64,000 nucleotides of DNA. Origin: CAZMVY01 sp964617875. GTDB lineage: Bacteria; Planctomycetota; Phycisphaerae; UBA1845; PWPN01. Below are positions 53,122-62,127 of the stretch, piece after piece (position 1 is the stretch's first letter; every line of letters starts with the position of its first letter). The translations under genes were made by a program, and so were the position numbers. Below the pieces are notes generated by a model that was not told the DNA's origin, did not search any database, and saw only the letters and a list, made by a program, of their open reading frames with translations. The stretch covers positions 11,015-75,014 of the forward strand of contig CAZUAI010000018.1 of NCBI GenBank assembly GCA_964617875.1, in the 5' to 3' direction.

Positions 53122-55986
53122 ATGACATCCTCGGAACGCACGCGGACGACCCCCGGGGCATCGGACGGGCGGGAATCCGCGCGCCTGCCGATGTGGTTCT
53201 TCCTGGCGTTTCTCGGCATTTCGCTGCTGGGCCTGCTGGCTCTCGGCTACGTGGGCTACCGCGGCATGAACCGGATGCAATCGCTGGCGGCGGAACGGAT
53301 GGAGCGATCGCAACGGATCGCGGTCCAGCGGTGCAGCCGTGGGCTGGACGAACTCGGCGCGAGCATCATCCGCCAGCGAGCGGAAGACATCGCCGCACAG
53401 ATCGGGATCTACCTCGCCGGCCACCCGGACAAGACGGTGCAAGACCTGCAGAACGACGCGGGCTTCCGGGCGATCGCCGTCCAGCCGGTGGGGACAACGG
53501 GCTACTCCGCAGTGGCCGACTACGACAGCCTTGTCAACCGGTTTCACAAGAACCCGAAGATCGTCAATCTCGACCTGCACGAGCTGCGTGACCGGCTGCC
53601 GGGCTTCTGGGCGATCATGGGGGCCACGGCGGGCGGCCAGGCGGCCGGCGGTTACTATGACTGGCGCGAACCCGACGGAAGCCTGCGGCGGAAGTACATG
53701 TGGGTGGCGGTCGCCCCGGGGCGGACGGCGGACGGCGTGGGCCTCAACGTGGCCGCCACGACGTACATCGACGAGTTCTCGCAGCCGACGCACCTCCTCG
53801 AGCGCATCCTTCAATCGACGACGGCGGCGGCGACCAACGACCTGCGCGACGCGAGCGCCGCGAGCACGCGCCGGCTGCTGGGGGTCGCGACTGCGGTGGT
53901 GGTGCTCACGAGCGCGGTTTTCGGCGGGATGGCGTGGCTGGCGCGGCGGGCGCGGCGTCTGGCCGGCCGCCGTACGGCGGAACTCCATGCGAACGAAGAG
54001 AAGCTCCGCTCGCTGTTCGAGCACATGACGAGCGGGGTGGCCTACCACCAGATTGTGACGGACGCCCAGGGGCGTCCGGTGGACTACGTGTTCCTGGAGG
54101 TAAACCAGGCCTTCGAGCGGCTGACGGGGCTGAAGGAGTCGGAGGTGATCGGCCGTCGCGTGACCGAGGTGTTGCCGGACATCCGGACGTGGCCGTTCGA
54201 CTGGATCGCGACGTACGGGAAGGTGGCGTTGACGGGCGAATCGGCACGGATCGAGCAATGCGTAGAGCCGCTGGGGCGCTGGTACGACATTTCGGCATAC
54301 AGCCCGGCGCACGGGTATTTCGCGACGATCGTCGAGGACATCACGGAACGGAAGCGGAGCGAGGAGGCGTTGTGGCAGTCGCGGCAGCGGCTGGCGCTGC
54401 ACGTGCTGCAGGCGCCGCTCGGGGTCATCGAGTGGGACCTGGATTTCCGCGTGACGTCGTGGAACCCGGCGGCGGAACGGATCTTCGGCTTCACGGCGGA
54501 CGAGGCGATCGGGCGGCGTGCGCCGGATTTCCTGCTGCCGCCGGCCGTCCTGCCGTGCGTAGACGGGGTGTGGCGCGACCTTCTGGCGGGCCGGAGGGAC
54601 ACGCGCAGCACAAACGAGAACCTGACGCGGGACGGGCGGATCATTCTGTGCGACTGGGTCAACACGCCGCTGATCGACGAGCAGGGCCGTGTGATCGCGG
54701 TCGCGTCGCTCGTGCAGGACGTGACCGAGCGGAAGCGGGTGCAGCAGGAGCTGGAGCGTGCCCGTGACGCGGCGGAGGCGGCGAGCCGGTCGAAGAGCGA
54801 GTTTCTGGCGAACATGAGCCACGAGATCCGGACGCCGATGACGGCGATCCTGGGGTTCGCGGACGTTCTGCTGGAGCACGGGGACCTGGAGCACGCCCCG
54901 CCGGAACGGATCGACGCGGCGAAGACGATCAAGAGCAACGGCGAGTATCTGCTGAGCCTCCTGAACGACATCCTGGACCTGTCGAAGATCGAGGCCGGCA
55001 AGATGACGGTGGAGCAGATCGCGTGCTCGCCCTGCCGGATCGTGGCGGAGGTGGTCTCGCTGATGCGGGTTCGGGCGGACGCGAAGGGGCTGCCGCTGCA
55101 CATCGAGTACGACGGGCCGATCCCGGAGACGATCCGGACGGACCCGACCCGGCTTCGGCAGATCCTGGTGAATGTGATCGGCAACGCGATCAAGTTCACG
55201 GAGGTCGGGTCGGTGCGTCTGACGACGCGGCTCGCGGGGGGCGGCACGCCGCGTCTCGAGTTCGACGTGACGGACACGGGCATCGGCATGACGCCGGAGC
55301 AGGCGGCGCGGCTGTTCCAAGCGTTTTCGCAGGCGGACGCCTCAACGACGCGGCGGTACGGCGGGACGGGGCTGGGGCTGGTCATCAGCGAGCGGCTGGC
55401 CGCCATGCTGGGCGGCGAGATCGCGGTGGTCGAGACGGCCCCGGGCGCCGGCACGCGGTTCCGGGTGACGGTGGCGACGGGCCCGCTCGCGGGCGTGGGC
55501 ATGGTGCCGGACCCGATGGCGTCCACGTTCGCGCCGGACACGGGCGGCGACGCGGAATCGCGGGGCGGGGCGGCACCGCTCGCGGGGGTACACGTCCTGC
55601 TGGCGGAGGACGGACACGACAACCAGCGTCTGCTCTGCCACCTGCTGAAGAGGGCGGGGGCGACGGTGACGGTGGCGGAGCACGGCCGGGCGGCGGTCGA
55701 GACCGCGCTGGCGGCCAGCGAGCAGGGCCGGCCGTTCGACGCGATCCTGATGGACATGCAGATGCCGGTGATGGACGGCTACGAGGCGACGCGTCTTCTT
55801 CGGCGCCGGGGGTACAGGGGGGCGATCATCGCGCTGACGGCCCACGCGATGGCGTCGGACCGGGAGAAGTGCATCGCCGCGGGCTGCGACGACTACGCCA
55901 CCAAGCCGATCGACCGTCAGAAGCTCTTCGAAGTCATCCGGCGGCGGATCGGCGTTCCGGGGCCGGTGGCGAGCATCACGTGTTGA
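53122..55986 (+). CDS. Hybrid sensor histidine kinase with extracytoplasmic sensor, two PAS domains and receiver
   Basis: About 954 residues. A first transmembrane helix (about 23-46) and a second (about 253-277) bracket a Cache-like extracytoplasmic sensor (AQIGIYLAGHPDKTVQDLQ, KYMWVAVAPG). Two PAS domains with ERKR linkers follow (about 295-430 and 430-550). The HisKA H-box is FLANMSHEIRTPMTAI with H567; the HATPase has NAIKFTEVG, DTGIGM and GGTGLGLVI. The C-terminal receiver has D878 in LMDMQMPVMDGYEA and a K in ATKPID. This is a BarA/RcsC-like hybrid that would pass phosphate to an Hpt protein; none is encoded nearby. Confidence 0.93.
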   Translation: MTSSERTRTTPGASDGRESARLPMWFFLAFLGISLLGLLALGYVGYRGMNRMQSLAAERMERSQRIAVQRCSRGLDELGASIIRQRAEDIAAQIGIYLAGHPDKTVQDLQNDAGFRAIAVQPVGTTGYSAVADYDSLVNRFHKNPKIVNLDLHELRDRLPGFWAIMGATAGGQAAGGYYDWREPDGSLRRKYMWVAVAPGRTADGVGLNVAATTYIDEFSQPTHLLERILQSTTAAATNDLRDASAASTRRLLGVATAVVVLTSAVFGGMAWLARRARRLAGRRTAELHANEEKLRSLFEHMTSGVAYHQIVTDAQGRPVDYVFLEVNQAFERLTGLKESEVIGRRVTEVLPDIRTWPFDWIATYGKVALTGESARIEQCVEPLGRWYDISAYSPAHGYFATIVEDITERKRSEEALWQSRQRLALHVLQAPLGVIEWDLDFRVTSWNPAAERIFGFTADEAIGRRAPDFLLPPAVLPCVDGVWRDLLAGRRDTRSTNENLTRDGRIILCDWVNTPLIDEQGRVIAVASLVQDVTERKRVQQELERARDAAEAASRSKSEFLANMSHEIRTPMTAILGFADVLLEHGDLEHAPPERIDAAKTIKSNGEYLLSLLNDILDLSKIEAGKMTVEQIACSPCRIVAEVVSLMRVRADAKGLPLHIEYDGPIPETIRTDPTRLRQILVNVIGNAIKFTEVGSVRLTTRLAGGGTPRLEFDVTDTGIGMTPEQAARLFQAFSQADASTTRRYGGTGLGLVISERLAAMLGGEIAVVETAPGAGTRFRVTVATGPLAGVGMVPDPMASTFAPDTGGDAESRGGAAPLAGVHVLLAEDGHDNQRLLCHLLKRAGATVTVAEHGRAAVETALAASEQGRPFDAILMDMQMPVMDGYEATRLLRRRGYRGAIIALTAHAMASDREKCIAAGCDDYATKPIDRQKLFEVIRRRIGVPGPVASITC

Positions 55987-56051
55987 GGCCTATCGACCGT
56001 CGCCCCTGCGGGGCGGACAGCCGATACGCGGCACGCGGGCGAATGCCTGCC

Positions 56052-56564
56052 CTATGAGGCGGGCGTATCGGCGTTGCCGGATTCGGCGAGGCGTGCGCGG
56101 ACGGCCCGGATGCGTCGCCAGTGCGTGCCGTCCCAGAAGACCTGTCCGCAGCCGTCGCAACGGAAGAACTCGCGGGCCCAGACGAGGCTGCGGGCAGGGA
56201 CGTCGGCCGAGACGTCTTCGCGCGTCCTGGGGACGAGCCGGCCGTTGCACTGGGTGCAACGGGCCTGGAGCACCGGCAGCCGCAGGGCCCGCACGACGTA
56301 CTCGACCTGGGCCAGGAGCTTGAGCCCGCGCGGGAGCATCAGGCTCCGCACCTGGCCGCCGGCGACCGGCTTCCGCTCGAAGAGCTTGCCGTCGGAGGAG
56401 ATGAGGATCCGGTCCTCGCGGCGGGCGATCTCGACGAGTTCGGCATCGTCGATGCCCTCGCGGTAGAACGTGTCGTGGCCGATGGCCCTCAGCCAGCGGG
56501 CAAGCCCGCCGCACATGGCGTCGCAGGCAATTCGGGCTGGCTCGGAAGCCGGCATGGTCGTCAC
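56052..56564 (-). CDS. Mut7-C RNase-domain (PIN-like) protein with zinc ribbon
   Basis: A 170-residue protein of the Mut7-C family. Residues 8-90 form the PIN-like nuclease-type fold (ARIACDAMCGGLARWLRAIGHDT, then LISSDGKLFERK with acidic residues). A zinc ribbon follows with CTQC and CDGC pairs. The family is thought to act on RNA, perhaps as an RNase or mRNA-interfering factor, but bacterial members are uncharacterised. Start ATG 56564. It is divergent from the repeat array. Confidence 0.88.
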   Translation of the reverse strand: MTTMPASEPARIACDAMCGGLARWLRAIGHDTFYREGIDDAELVEIARREDRILISSDGKLFERKPVAGGQVRSLMLPRGLKLLAQVEYVVRALRLPVLQARCTQCNGRLVPRTREDVSADVPARSLVWAREFFRCDGCGQVFWDGTHWRRIRAVRARLAESGNADTPAS

Positions 56565-56601
56565 GTATAGAGGCGCGCGCGCCGGCGAGCAAGAGATACC
56601 A

Positions 56602-56877
56602 GGTGGGCGAACCCGCGGAGTACCGCGGAACCGCCCACCCTACTTCGTCATGACATAACAGGTGGGTGAACCCCCGGGGCCGCCAGGACGCGGCCCCGGA
56701 GAACCGCCCACCCTACCTCTCTGGTCACCCTCACCCCGTCCCTCTCCCTGGGAGGGAGAGGGGGAGAGACAACAGGTGGGCGAACCCGCGGAGTACCGCG
56801 GAACCGCCGACACTCCTGATTCGGCGGGGGAACCCAACAGGTGGGCGAACCCGCGGAGTACCGCGGAACCGCCCACC
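56602..56877. repeat. Array of four REP-like palindromic repeats
   Basis: Copies at 56602-56639, 56661-56712, 56775-56812 and 56840-56877. Copies 1, 3 and 4 share an outer stem GGTGGGCG / CGCCCACC and an inner stem CCGCGG-AGTA-CCGCGG; copy 3 has a decayed 3' outer arm, and copy 2 has a longer, different inner stem. A separate GC-rich hairpin (56738-56763, CCCTCTCCCTGGGAGGGAGAG-like) sits between copies 2 and 3. The arrangement resembles REP/BIME elements. They lie between the divergent Mut7-C gene and the MTH1187-type gene. Confidence 0.88.
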
Positions 56878-56915
56878 CTACCTCGTCGTGAGATCGCTTG
56901 CGGCGATCGGCGTGG

Positions 56916-56945
56916 TTGGCCGTCGGGGCCGGCCGGCGCTACAAT
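56916..56945 (+). promoter_or_regulatory. Promoter for the MTH1187-type/ahbAB operon
   Basis: TTGGCC (56916-56921), an 18-nt spacer and TACAAT (56940-56945). Transcription should start near 56952, 28 nt before the first gene. It lies just downstream of the last repeat copy. Confidence 0.6.
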
Positions 56946-56979
56946 TCACGCAGATCATTCACCGACGGAGGCACTGATC

Positions 56980-57291
56980 ATGGCTGCGCTGCTCGAGTTT
57001 TCCATGTACCCGCTGGACAAGGGCGAGTCGTTGAGCCCGTACGTCGCCCGCAGCCTTGCGATCATCGAGGCCAGCGGGCTGCCGTACCGCCTCAACGCGA
57101 TGGGCACGATCGTCGAGGGCGAGTGGCCGGAGGTGCTCGGCGTTGTGCAGAAGTGCGCGGACCGGATGAGCGAAGACTGCGACCGCATTGCTTGCACGAT
57201 CAAGATCGACTGGCGCCGAGGCCGTACCGGACGGCTTGACGCGAAGATCGCAAGCGTCGAGCAGAAACTCGGGCACAAGCTGCAGACCTGA
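56980..57291 (+). CDS. MTH1187-family (thiamine-binding-like) protein
   Basis: A 103-residue protein of the MTH1187/YkoF-like alpha-beta family. The N-terminal strand LLEFSMYPLDKGESLSPYVARSLAIIEASG and the later NAMGTIVEGEWPEVLGVVQKC are diagnostic. Members bind thiamine or related small molecules, but the bacterial role is not firmly known. Start ATG 56980 has GGAGG upstream; the open frame extends into the repeat array, which is not coding. The AhbAB gene starts 32 bp after its stop, so they probably share a transcript. Confidence 0.9.
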   Translation: MAALLEFSMYPLDKGESLSPYVARSLAIIEASGLPYRLNAMGTIVEGEWPEVLGVVQKCADRMSEDCDRIACTIKIDWRRGRTGRLDAKIASVEQKLGHKLQT

Positions 57292-57322
57292 TCGCCCGTC
57301 GCGGCAGGCAGCGGAGTCGCCG

Positions 57323-58369
57323 ATGGGCCAGCAGACTCTCACCTTGTTCGAGAAGGACCTGCTCGATCGGATCCAGCAGGCGATTCCGCTCGTGGAACGG
57401 CCGTTCGCGGAGCTGGCGCGGCAGCTCGGCGGGACCGAGGCGGCAGTGCTGGAGACGCTGGCGCGTCTGAAGAACGAGTTCCGCGTCGTCCGGCAGATCT
57501 CGGCGATCTTCGACACCCGGGCGCTCGGCTACTCGAGCGCACTCGTGGCCGCCCGGTACGACGAAGATGTACTCGACGCGCGGGCGGCGATCATCAGCCG
57601 GCACCCCGGCGTGTCGCACAACTACCGGCGCGCCCATGCCTACAACCTCTGGTACACGCTGGCCGTCCCGCCCGACAGCCGGTTGGGGCTCGACCGCACG
57701 ATCGCCCGGCTGCACGAACTCAGCGGCGCGCTGGCGACTCGCAAGATGGAGACGCTCAAGCTCTTCAAGATCGGCGTGCGGCTCGACATGAAAGGCGGGC
57801 ACGGTGCCGCGTCGCGGCGCGACGTGCCGGCCTACGACGACGAGGACCAGCAGTCGGGACAGGCACATCCGCTGACGGCGGACGACATTGCCGCGATCCG
57901 CGTTCTGCAACTCGATCTTCCGCTGGTGGCCGAGCCGTTCGGCCAGTTGGCGGCGGGCGCCGGCCGGCCGGCCGGTTGGCTGCTCGCGGCCGCCGAGCGC
58001 CTGCTTGAGCGCAAACAGATGCGGCGGTTCGCCGCCGTGCTCCGCCACAGGGAGGCGGGCTTTGCGCACAACTGCATGGGCGTGTGGGACGTGCCGGACG
58101 ATCGGGTGGACGAGGTGGGGGCTGCGATGGCGAGCTTCGAGGCCGTGAGCCACTGCTACCGCCGTCCGCGGTTCGACGACTGGCCGTACAACCTGTTCAC
58201 GATGGTCCACGGCCGTACCCGCGAAGATTGCCTGTCCGCCCTGGATGCCATCGCGCAGGCGACGGGGGTCCACGAGCGCGCGGAACTCTGGAGCGTGAAA
58301 GAGTACAAGAAGGCACGGGTCGTGTACTTCGGCCCGGAAACGGAGGCATGGGAAAGCCAATTCGGGTGA
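57323..58369 (+). CDS. ahbAB: Fused siroheme decarboxylase AhbA-AhbB (AsnC/Lrp-like)
   Basis: A 348-residue protein made of two AsnC/Lrp-type halves. Each half starts with a winged helix (residues 8-65 and 188-245) and ends in the ligand-binding domain: the first has HPGVSHNYRRAHAYNLWYTL, the second VSHCYRRPRFDDWPYNLFTMVHG, matching AhbA and AhbB respectively. Siroheme decarboxylase converts siroheme to didecarboxysiroheme in the alternative heme/heme d1 route. AhbA and AhbB are usually separate; here they are fused. A transcription-regulator role is less likely than the enzyme role. Other heme genes are not in the window. Confidence 0.87.
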   Translation: MGQQTLTLFEKDLLDRIQQAIPLVERPFAELARQLGGTEAAVLETLARLKNEFRVVRQISAIFDTRALGYSSALVAARYDEDVLDARAAIISRHPGVSHNYRRAHAYNLWYTLAVPPDSRLGLDRTIARLHELSGALATRKMETLKLFKIGVRLDMKGGHGAASRRDVPAYDDEDQQSGQAHPLTADDIAAIRVLQLDLPLVAEPFGQLAAGAGRPAGWLLAAAERLLERKQMRRFAAVLRHREAGFAHNCMGVWDVPDDRVDEVGAAMASFEAVSHCYRRPRFDDWPYNLFTMVHGRTREDCLSALDAIAQATGVHERAELWSVKEYKKARVVYFGPETEAWESQFG

Positions 58370-58492
58370 GTCGTACCCAGAAACAAACGGGGGTTTGGGA
58401 ATCGGGCGCCCGATGCCGCGGGTCACAAGGTTCGTTTTCGTAAGCGGTTGCGACGCAAGTCCGGTCTTATGGGATTCGTAGCGTTTTTCCTC

Positions 58493-58521
58493 TTGCAAGC
58501 GTGGTGAACGCCTGATAATAT
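58493..58521 (+). promoter_or_regulatory. Promoter overlapping a 15-bp palindrome
   Basis: TTGCAA (58493-58498), a 17-nt spacer and TAATAT (58516-58521). The perfect palindrome CCTGATAATATCAGG (58511-58525) covers the -10 box, an ideal place for a repressor. It faces the unassigned transcript that ends in the terminator at 58721. Confidence 0.55.
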
Positions 58522-58527
58522 CAGGTG

Positions 58528-58756
58528 TTTCGTAGTGAGCGGAAAAGCGCATTTTTGCCACGCGCGGGTGAGTGTGCCCCAAGGGGGCGTATCGGCAACG
58601 GGCTTTCGGGGTTGTTCCGGACGATGTGTGAGACGCCTGACGAAATGGTCTGTTTCCTCGCCTGTGCGGAGGCGGACGTCCAGGTGGATTCGGATCGTCG
58701 GAAGGCGCTGATATGATGCGGGGGCCGTCCACGGCCAGGAGAGGAAGGACGGCCCC
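58528..58756 (+). ncRNA. Unassigned short transcript (possible small RNA or small mRNA)
   Basis: A promoter at 58493-58521 and a strong rho-independent terminator at 58721-58762 define a predicted RNA of about 230 nt. It overlaps a 63-codon open frame (58525-58716) whose product is rich in Arg, Cys and Ala with no recognisable domain. I cannot match it to 6S RNA, SRP RNA, RNase P RNA or tmRNA. The rest of the 58370-59079 gap shows nothing else. Confidence 0.35.
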
Positions 58757-58762
58757 TTTTTT
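58721..58762 (+). terminator. Strong rho-independent terminator
   Basis: A perfect 10-bp stem GGGGCCGTCC / GGACGGCCCC (58721-58730 and 58747-58756), a 16-nt loop and six T residues. The nearest upstream protein gene ends 350 bp before, so it probably terminates the separate short transcript. Confidence 0.88.
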
Positions 58763-59079
58763 CTGCTCCCCCAAGGGGGAGGCGGTCGGCGCGGCGGGAA
58801 TGGGAAACGAAGGGCGTGGAGTACCGATGCTGCCGCGCCGCATGCGCGGGTCGCGGCCAGCGGCCAGCGGTTATCCGGTTCACGATGCGGGGTTCCGTAC
58901 GCGGAACGTCCGGCGAGTTGCGGCTGCCGAACCCAGTTGCGCAGTTCGGCGACGATCTTGCCGATAGTGCGGCTGGGGTCGGGCGGGCCGACGGCGGTCT
59001 TGCGACGGCCATGCGCGCTTCGCCGGAGGGGATAGAACCTGCAGCCGGATTTTCCCGGTTGGGGTAAAGGATGCCGAGC

Positions 59080-60399
59080 ATGGCGAATCTGTCCTTCGCC
59101 GCCGTCCAGATGTTATCGCTGGCCCTCGGGCAGCCGGGGCCGGGCGCTCGGACCGCCGACCTGCCCGACAGCTGGCTTGTCCTCTACAACATAAACGACG
59201 CCGATAGTGTTTCGTGGTCGCTCTGGTACGCGAACGAACGGCAAATCCCGCCGGAAAACCTCCTGGGCCTGAATGCATCGACGAACGAGCATCTGCCGGA
59301 CGCCGCCGCGGCCGAGGCGCAGGTGCTGCGGCCGGTGCGGTCGTTCCTCGCCGCGCACCCGGACATCGCGGCCCGAACGATGGGTTTCGTGGTCGGGTAC
59401 CGTCTGCCCGGGCATTTCGGGAACGCGGCCTGGGGCATCGGGGGTTACTCTGTCGCGTGCGCACTGCAATGCCCGTCCGACACCACCACCCGGCTGAATC
59501 CGGATTGCGCCCGTCGTCTCGGCGACAGCCTGCCCCCGTCGGGTCGATTGACGCGATCAACGATGGCGCAGGGGCATTACATGGTGGCCCGGATCGATGG
59601 CGTCGATCTTGGCACCGCCAAGGCATTGACCCGCCGTGCGAAGGCGATCCGCTCCGCCCGCAGCGTCATGCCGGGGCAATTCGTCTATTATGACTACTCT
59701 GATCCTGTTATGCCCGAAGGCGTATGGTACGGATTGCAAAGGGCGGTTCAGGATTTGCGTCTGGCCTGGGTGCCCTGGCGAGCCTATGACGAGGACACCG
59801 AGCAGACGCCGTACGACGCGTTCCGCTTCGGCACCCACGACGTGAGGAACTGGAACGACGCGCGGTTGCGAGGCACGCCGCCCGGCCCGCGAATCCTGGG
59901 CTACGACATGAACAGTTGGGGGGCGACGACCGTGCGGAGCATTACGGCGGAAGGCGGGCGGTACGTTCCGAACGCCATCGACGCGGGTTACGCCGCCGCG
60001 ATCGGGTCCACCGGCGAACCAAACACACCGACGGGTCCGTTTCCCGATACGCTCCTGACCGGATTGAGGGCCGGCTGGACGCTGGGCGAGGTCTTTTATC
60101 TGTCCAATCCGTACGACGGTTTCATGTGGACGCTGGTCGGCGATCCCTTTTTGCAGGTGCCGGACTGGTCTGCGCCGCTTCCGTGCGCCGCTGATTTCGA
60201 CCGTGACGGCGACGTCGATGCGGCGGACTTCTTCGCGTTCGCCGCTTGCTACGGCGGAGAAGCGACCCCCCTGAGGCCCGGCTGCGAGGCGATGGATCTG
60301 GACCACGATCAGGACGTCGATCTCAGCGACTACTACACGCGGTTTACCGCGTGCTTCAACGGGGCGAACCGGCCGCCGGCCTCCACGTGTCTGGATTGA
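59080..60399 (+). CDS. TIGR03790-like secreted protein with dockerin-like tail
   Basis: About 439 residues. ATG 59080 follows AAAGGA at 9 nt; ATG 59071 is the alternative. The N-terminus is only weakly signal-like. The body (LVLYNINDADSVSWSLWYANERQIPPENLLGLNAST) matches the TIGR03790 family of planctomycete and proteobacterial exported proteins with a caspase/gingipain-like fold, with NSWGATT, AAAIGSTGEP and TLVGDPFLQVPDW near the end. Whether it is a peptidase is unproved. The last 65 residues hold two EF-hand-like dockerin repeats; the first is degenerate (CYGGEATP), the second ends in CFNGANRPP. It is convergent with panD. Confidence 0.83.
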   Translation: MANLSFAAVQMLSLALGQPGPGARTADLPDSWLVLYNINDADSVSWSLWYANERQIPPENLLGLNASTNEHLPDAAAAEAQVLRPVRSFLAAHPDIAARTMGFVVGYRLPGHFGNAAWGIGGYSVACALQCPSDTTTRLNPDCARRLGDSLPPSGRLTRSTMAQGHYMVARIDGVDLGTAKALTRRAKAIRSARSVMPGQFVYYDYSDPVMPEGVWYGLQRAVQDLRLAWVPWRAYDEDTEQTPYDAFRFGTHDVRNWNDARLRGTPPGPRILGYDMNSWGATTVRSITAEGGRYVPNAIDAGYAAAIGSTGEPNTPTGPFPDTLLTGLRAGWTLGEVFYLSNPYDGFMWTLVGDPFLQVPDWSAPLPCAADFDRDGDVDAADFFAFAACYGGEATPLRPGCEAMDLDHDQDVDLSDYYTRFTACFNGANRPPASTCLD

Positions 60400-60463
60400 A
60401 CTCGACGAGGGCGACGGCGCGCGGCACAGGGGCACGCGCCCGGAGCTATGAGCCGTTCAACGG

Positions 60464-60823
60464 CTACGGCTCGACCCGGAACCGGCGGTTCTGTTCGCTG
60501 GGAAAGACCTTCCGGGGGCGGTGTGCGCGGGCGGCGGCCTCGTCCATATCCTCGTAGGCGAAGATGATGATCCGGTCGCCCTTCTCCACCAGCCGTGCCG
60601 CGGCCCCATTGACCATGACCGTGCCGCTGCCCTTCGGCGCCTCGATCACGTATGTGTCGAACCGGGCCCCATTGTTGACATCGGCGATCCAGATACGTTC
60701 ATACTCGATGAGGTCGGCCGCATCCATGAGGGCGCGGTCGATTGCCAGCGAGCCTTCGTAGTTCAACGCCGTCTCGGTGACCTCGGCGAGGTGGATCTTC
60801 GACTTCAGCATCGTTCTTGTCAT
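60464..60823 (-). CDS. panD: Aspartate 1-decarboxylase precursor
   Basis: A 119-residue pyruvoyl enzyme that makes beta-alanine for pantothenate. The self-cleavage site G24-S25 lies in LNYEGSLAID, exactly where expected, and MLKSKIHLAEVTE, RFDTYVIEAPKGSG and KGDRIIIFAY are all conserved. Start ATG 60823 gives the canonical N-terminus MTRTMLKSKIH. The neighbouring pan genes are not in the window. Confidence 0.97.
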   Translation of the reverse strand: MTRTMLKSKIHLAEVTETALNYEGSLAIDRALMDAADLIEYERIWIADVNNGARFDTYVIEAPKGSGTVMVNGAAARLVEKGDRIIIFAYEDMDEAAARAHRPRKVFPSEQNRRFRVEP

Positions 60824-60973
60824 ACGGAACCTTGTTACCTCCCCCCGTATTGTATCTGGAGCACGGCCGGGGCGGTACTTGCGTTGCTAACCTCGCGAGG
60901 CTTACGCTGTCTAGAGAGCTGAGAGATGGCGCGCCCACCCAATTCCGGCGCGTCGAGACGGTGGAGGCAGGTC

Positions 60974-62020
60974 ATGCTACGCAGGGCACGGTTCGAGGCG
61001 GCGGTTCACGCGGTCGTATGGTTTCTGGCGGGGGCATTGGCCTGGGCCCAGGATGCGCAGCCCGCACGGGTGCTCCGAGAGGACGAGTCGGGGCGAGCGG
61101 GCGGCATGACCACGGCCGACTACGCCCCGCTGGCACCGGGACAGGCGGTTCGCTTCACGCGCGACGGGGCCGTCCGCTCGCGGCTTACCATGACGGGGCC
61201 GCCGGCGACGGTCGGCTGGGCCCCCGGGGCCGTCTATCCCGGCTACACGCCCATGAGGATCTACCCCGACGACATCGTGTTCTACAACCCCTCCTCGTAT
61301 GGGCGCATGCTGGGCGAATCCAGCCGTGCCGGCCAGAGCAACGCCCGGCGCGAGACCCTCTTCCGCGGGGCGCTGGACATGTACAACGAGCGGATGGGCA
61401 ACCCCCCGGCCTCGCAGGTCGATGGCGGCGGTTCCGACCCCCGCGGTCCTCTGCCTTACGGGCAGCCGCCGTCGTGGAGCGCGTACTCCTCGGGCGAGCG
61501 GGCGGGCGTCTACGAAGCGGAGTTGTGGCTCGCACGCGATCGCAACCTCCTGCGGACGGCGAAGGCGTACACGGAGAAGGGCTCGGCGCTGTTCCGTGCC
61601 GGGAGCTATGAAGGGGCGGCGGATGCGTTCCGGCTGGCGGCGGCGTCGGACCACGGCGATGCCGCCGTACGGCTGCTCGCGGGCCATGCGTACTTCGCGC
61701 TGGGCCGGTACGACCATGCGATGAGCTACATCCGGCGCGCCTTCCAGCTGCAGCCGAAGATCGCGATGCTCGACTACACCATCCACGGGCAGTACGGCAA
61801 CGCGGCCGATTTCGAGAAGCACCTTGATTCGCTGAAGAAGAGCGCCGAGGCCCGCCCGGCCGACGCCGAGACGTGGGCGCTGCTGGGCTATGTGTACCGC
61901 TACTCCGGGAACCGCGCGGCGGCGGTCAAGGCCCTGACGCGGGCGTACAAGATGCAGCCGCAGGACCGGTTTGTTCGCGCGTTGCTCGACGTGGAGCCCG
62001 ACGCGAAGAAGGGCGGGTGA
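60974..62020 (+). CDS. Secreted TPR-repeat protein
   Basis: About 348 residues. ATG 60974 follows GGAGGCAGG and starts a signal peptide (AAVHAVVWFLAGALAWAQ). Residues 60-190 are Gly/Pro/Tyr-rich without a known domain (GAVYPGYTPMRIYPDDIVFYN). Residues 195-340 form TPR units (YTEKGSALFRAGSYEGAADAFRLAAASDHGD, AYFALGRYDHAMSYIRRAFQLQPK, LLGYVYRYSGNRAAAVKALTRAYKMQPQ). Probably a periplasmic scaffold. ATG 60926 is an alternative with a weaker site. Confidence 0.8.
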   Translation: MLRRARFEAAVHAVVWFLAGALAWAQDAQPARVLREDESGRAGGMTTADYAPLAPGQAVRFTRDGAVRSRLTMTGPPATVGWAPGAVYPGYTPMRIYPDDIVFYNPSSYGRMLGESSRAGQSNARRETLFRGALDMYNERMGNPPASQVDGGGSDPRGPLPYGQPPSWSAYSSGERAGVYEAELWLARDRNLLRTAKAYTEKGSALFRAGSYEGAADAFRLAAASDHGDAAVRLLAGHAYFALGRYDHAMSYIRRAFQLQPKIAMLDYTIHGQYGNAADFEKHLDSLKKSAEARPADAETWALLGYVYRYSGNRAAAVKALTRAYKMQPQDRFVRALLDVEPDAKKGG

Positions 62021-62127
62021 GCGGAAGGGAGTCGGCGCGCAGATCACGATTCACGCAGAGGCTGAAGAGAGCGCGCCGTCGTGCCCGGCGATTCCGATCC
62101 GCACCGGCCGCGGGACTCGTCAGCCGA

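Noticed and set aside
56602..56877. The repeat array as a CRISPR
   Set aside because: Repeats are themselves palindromic, unequally spaced (21-62 bp between) and one copy differs strongly; there are no cas genes.
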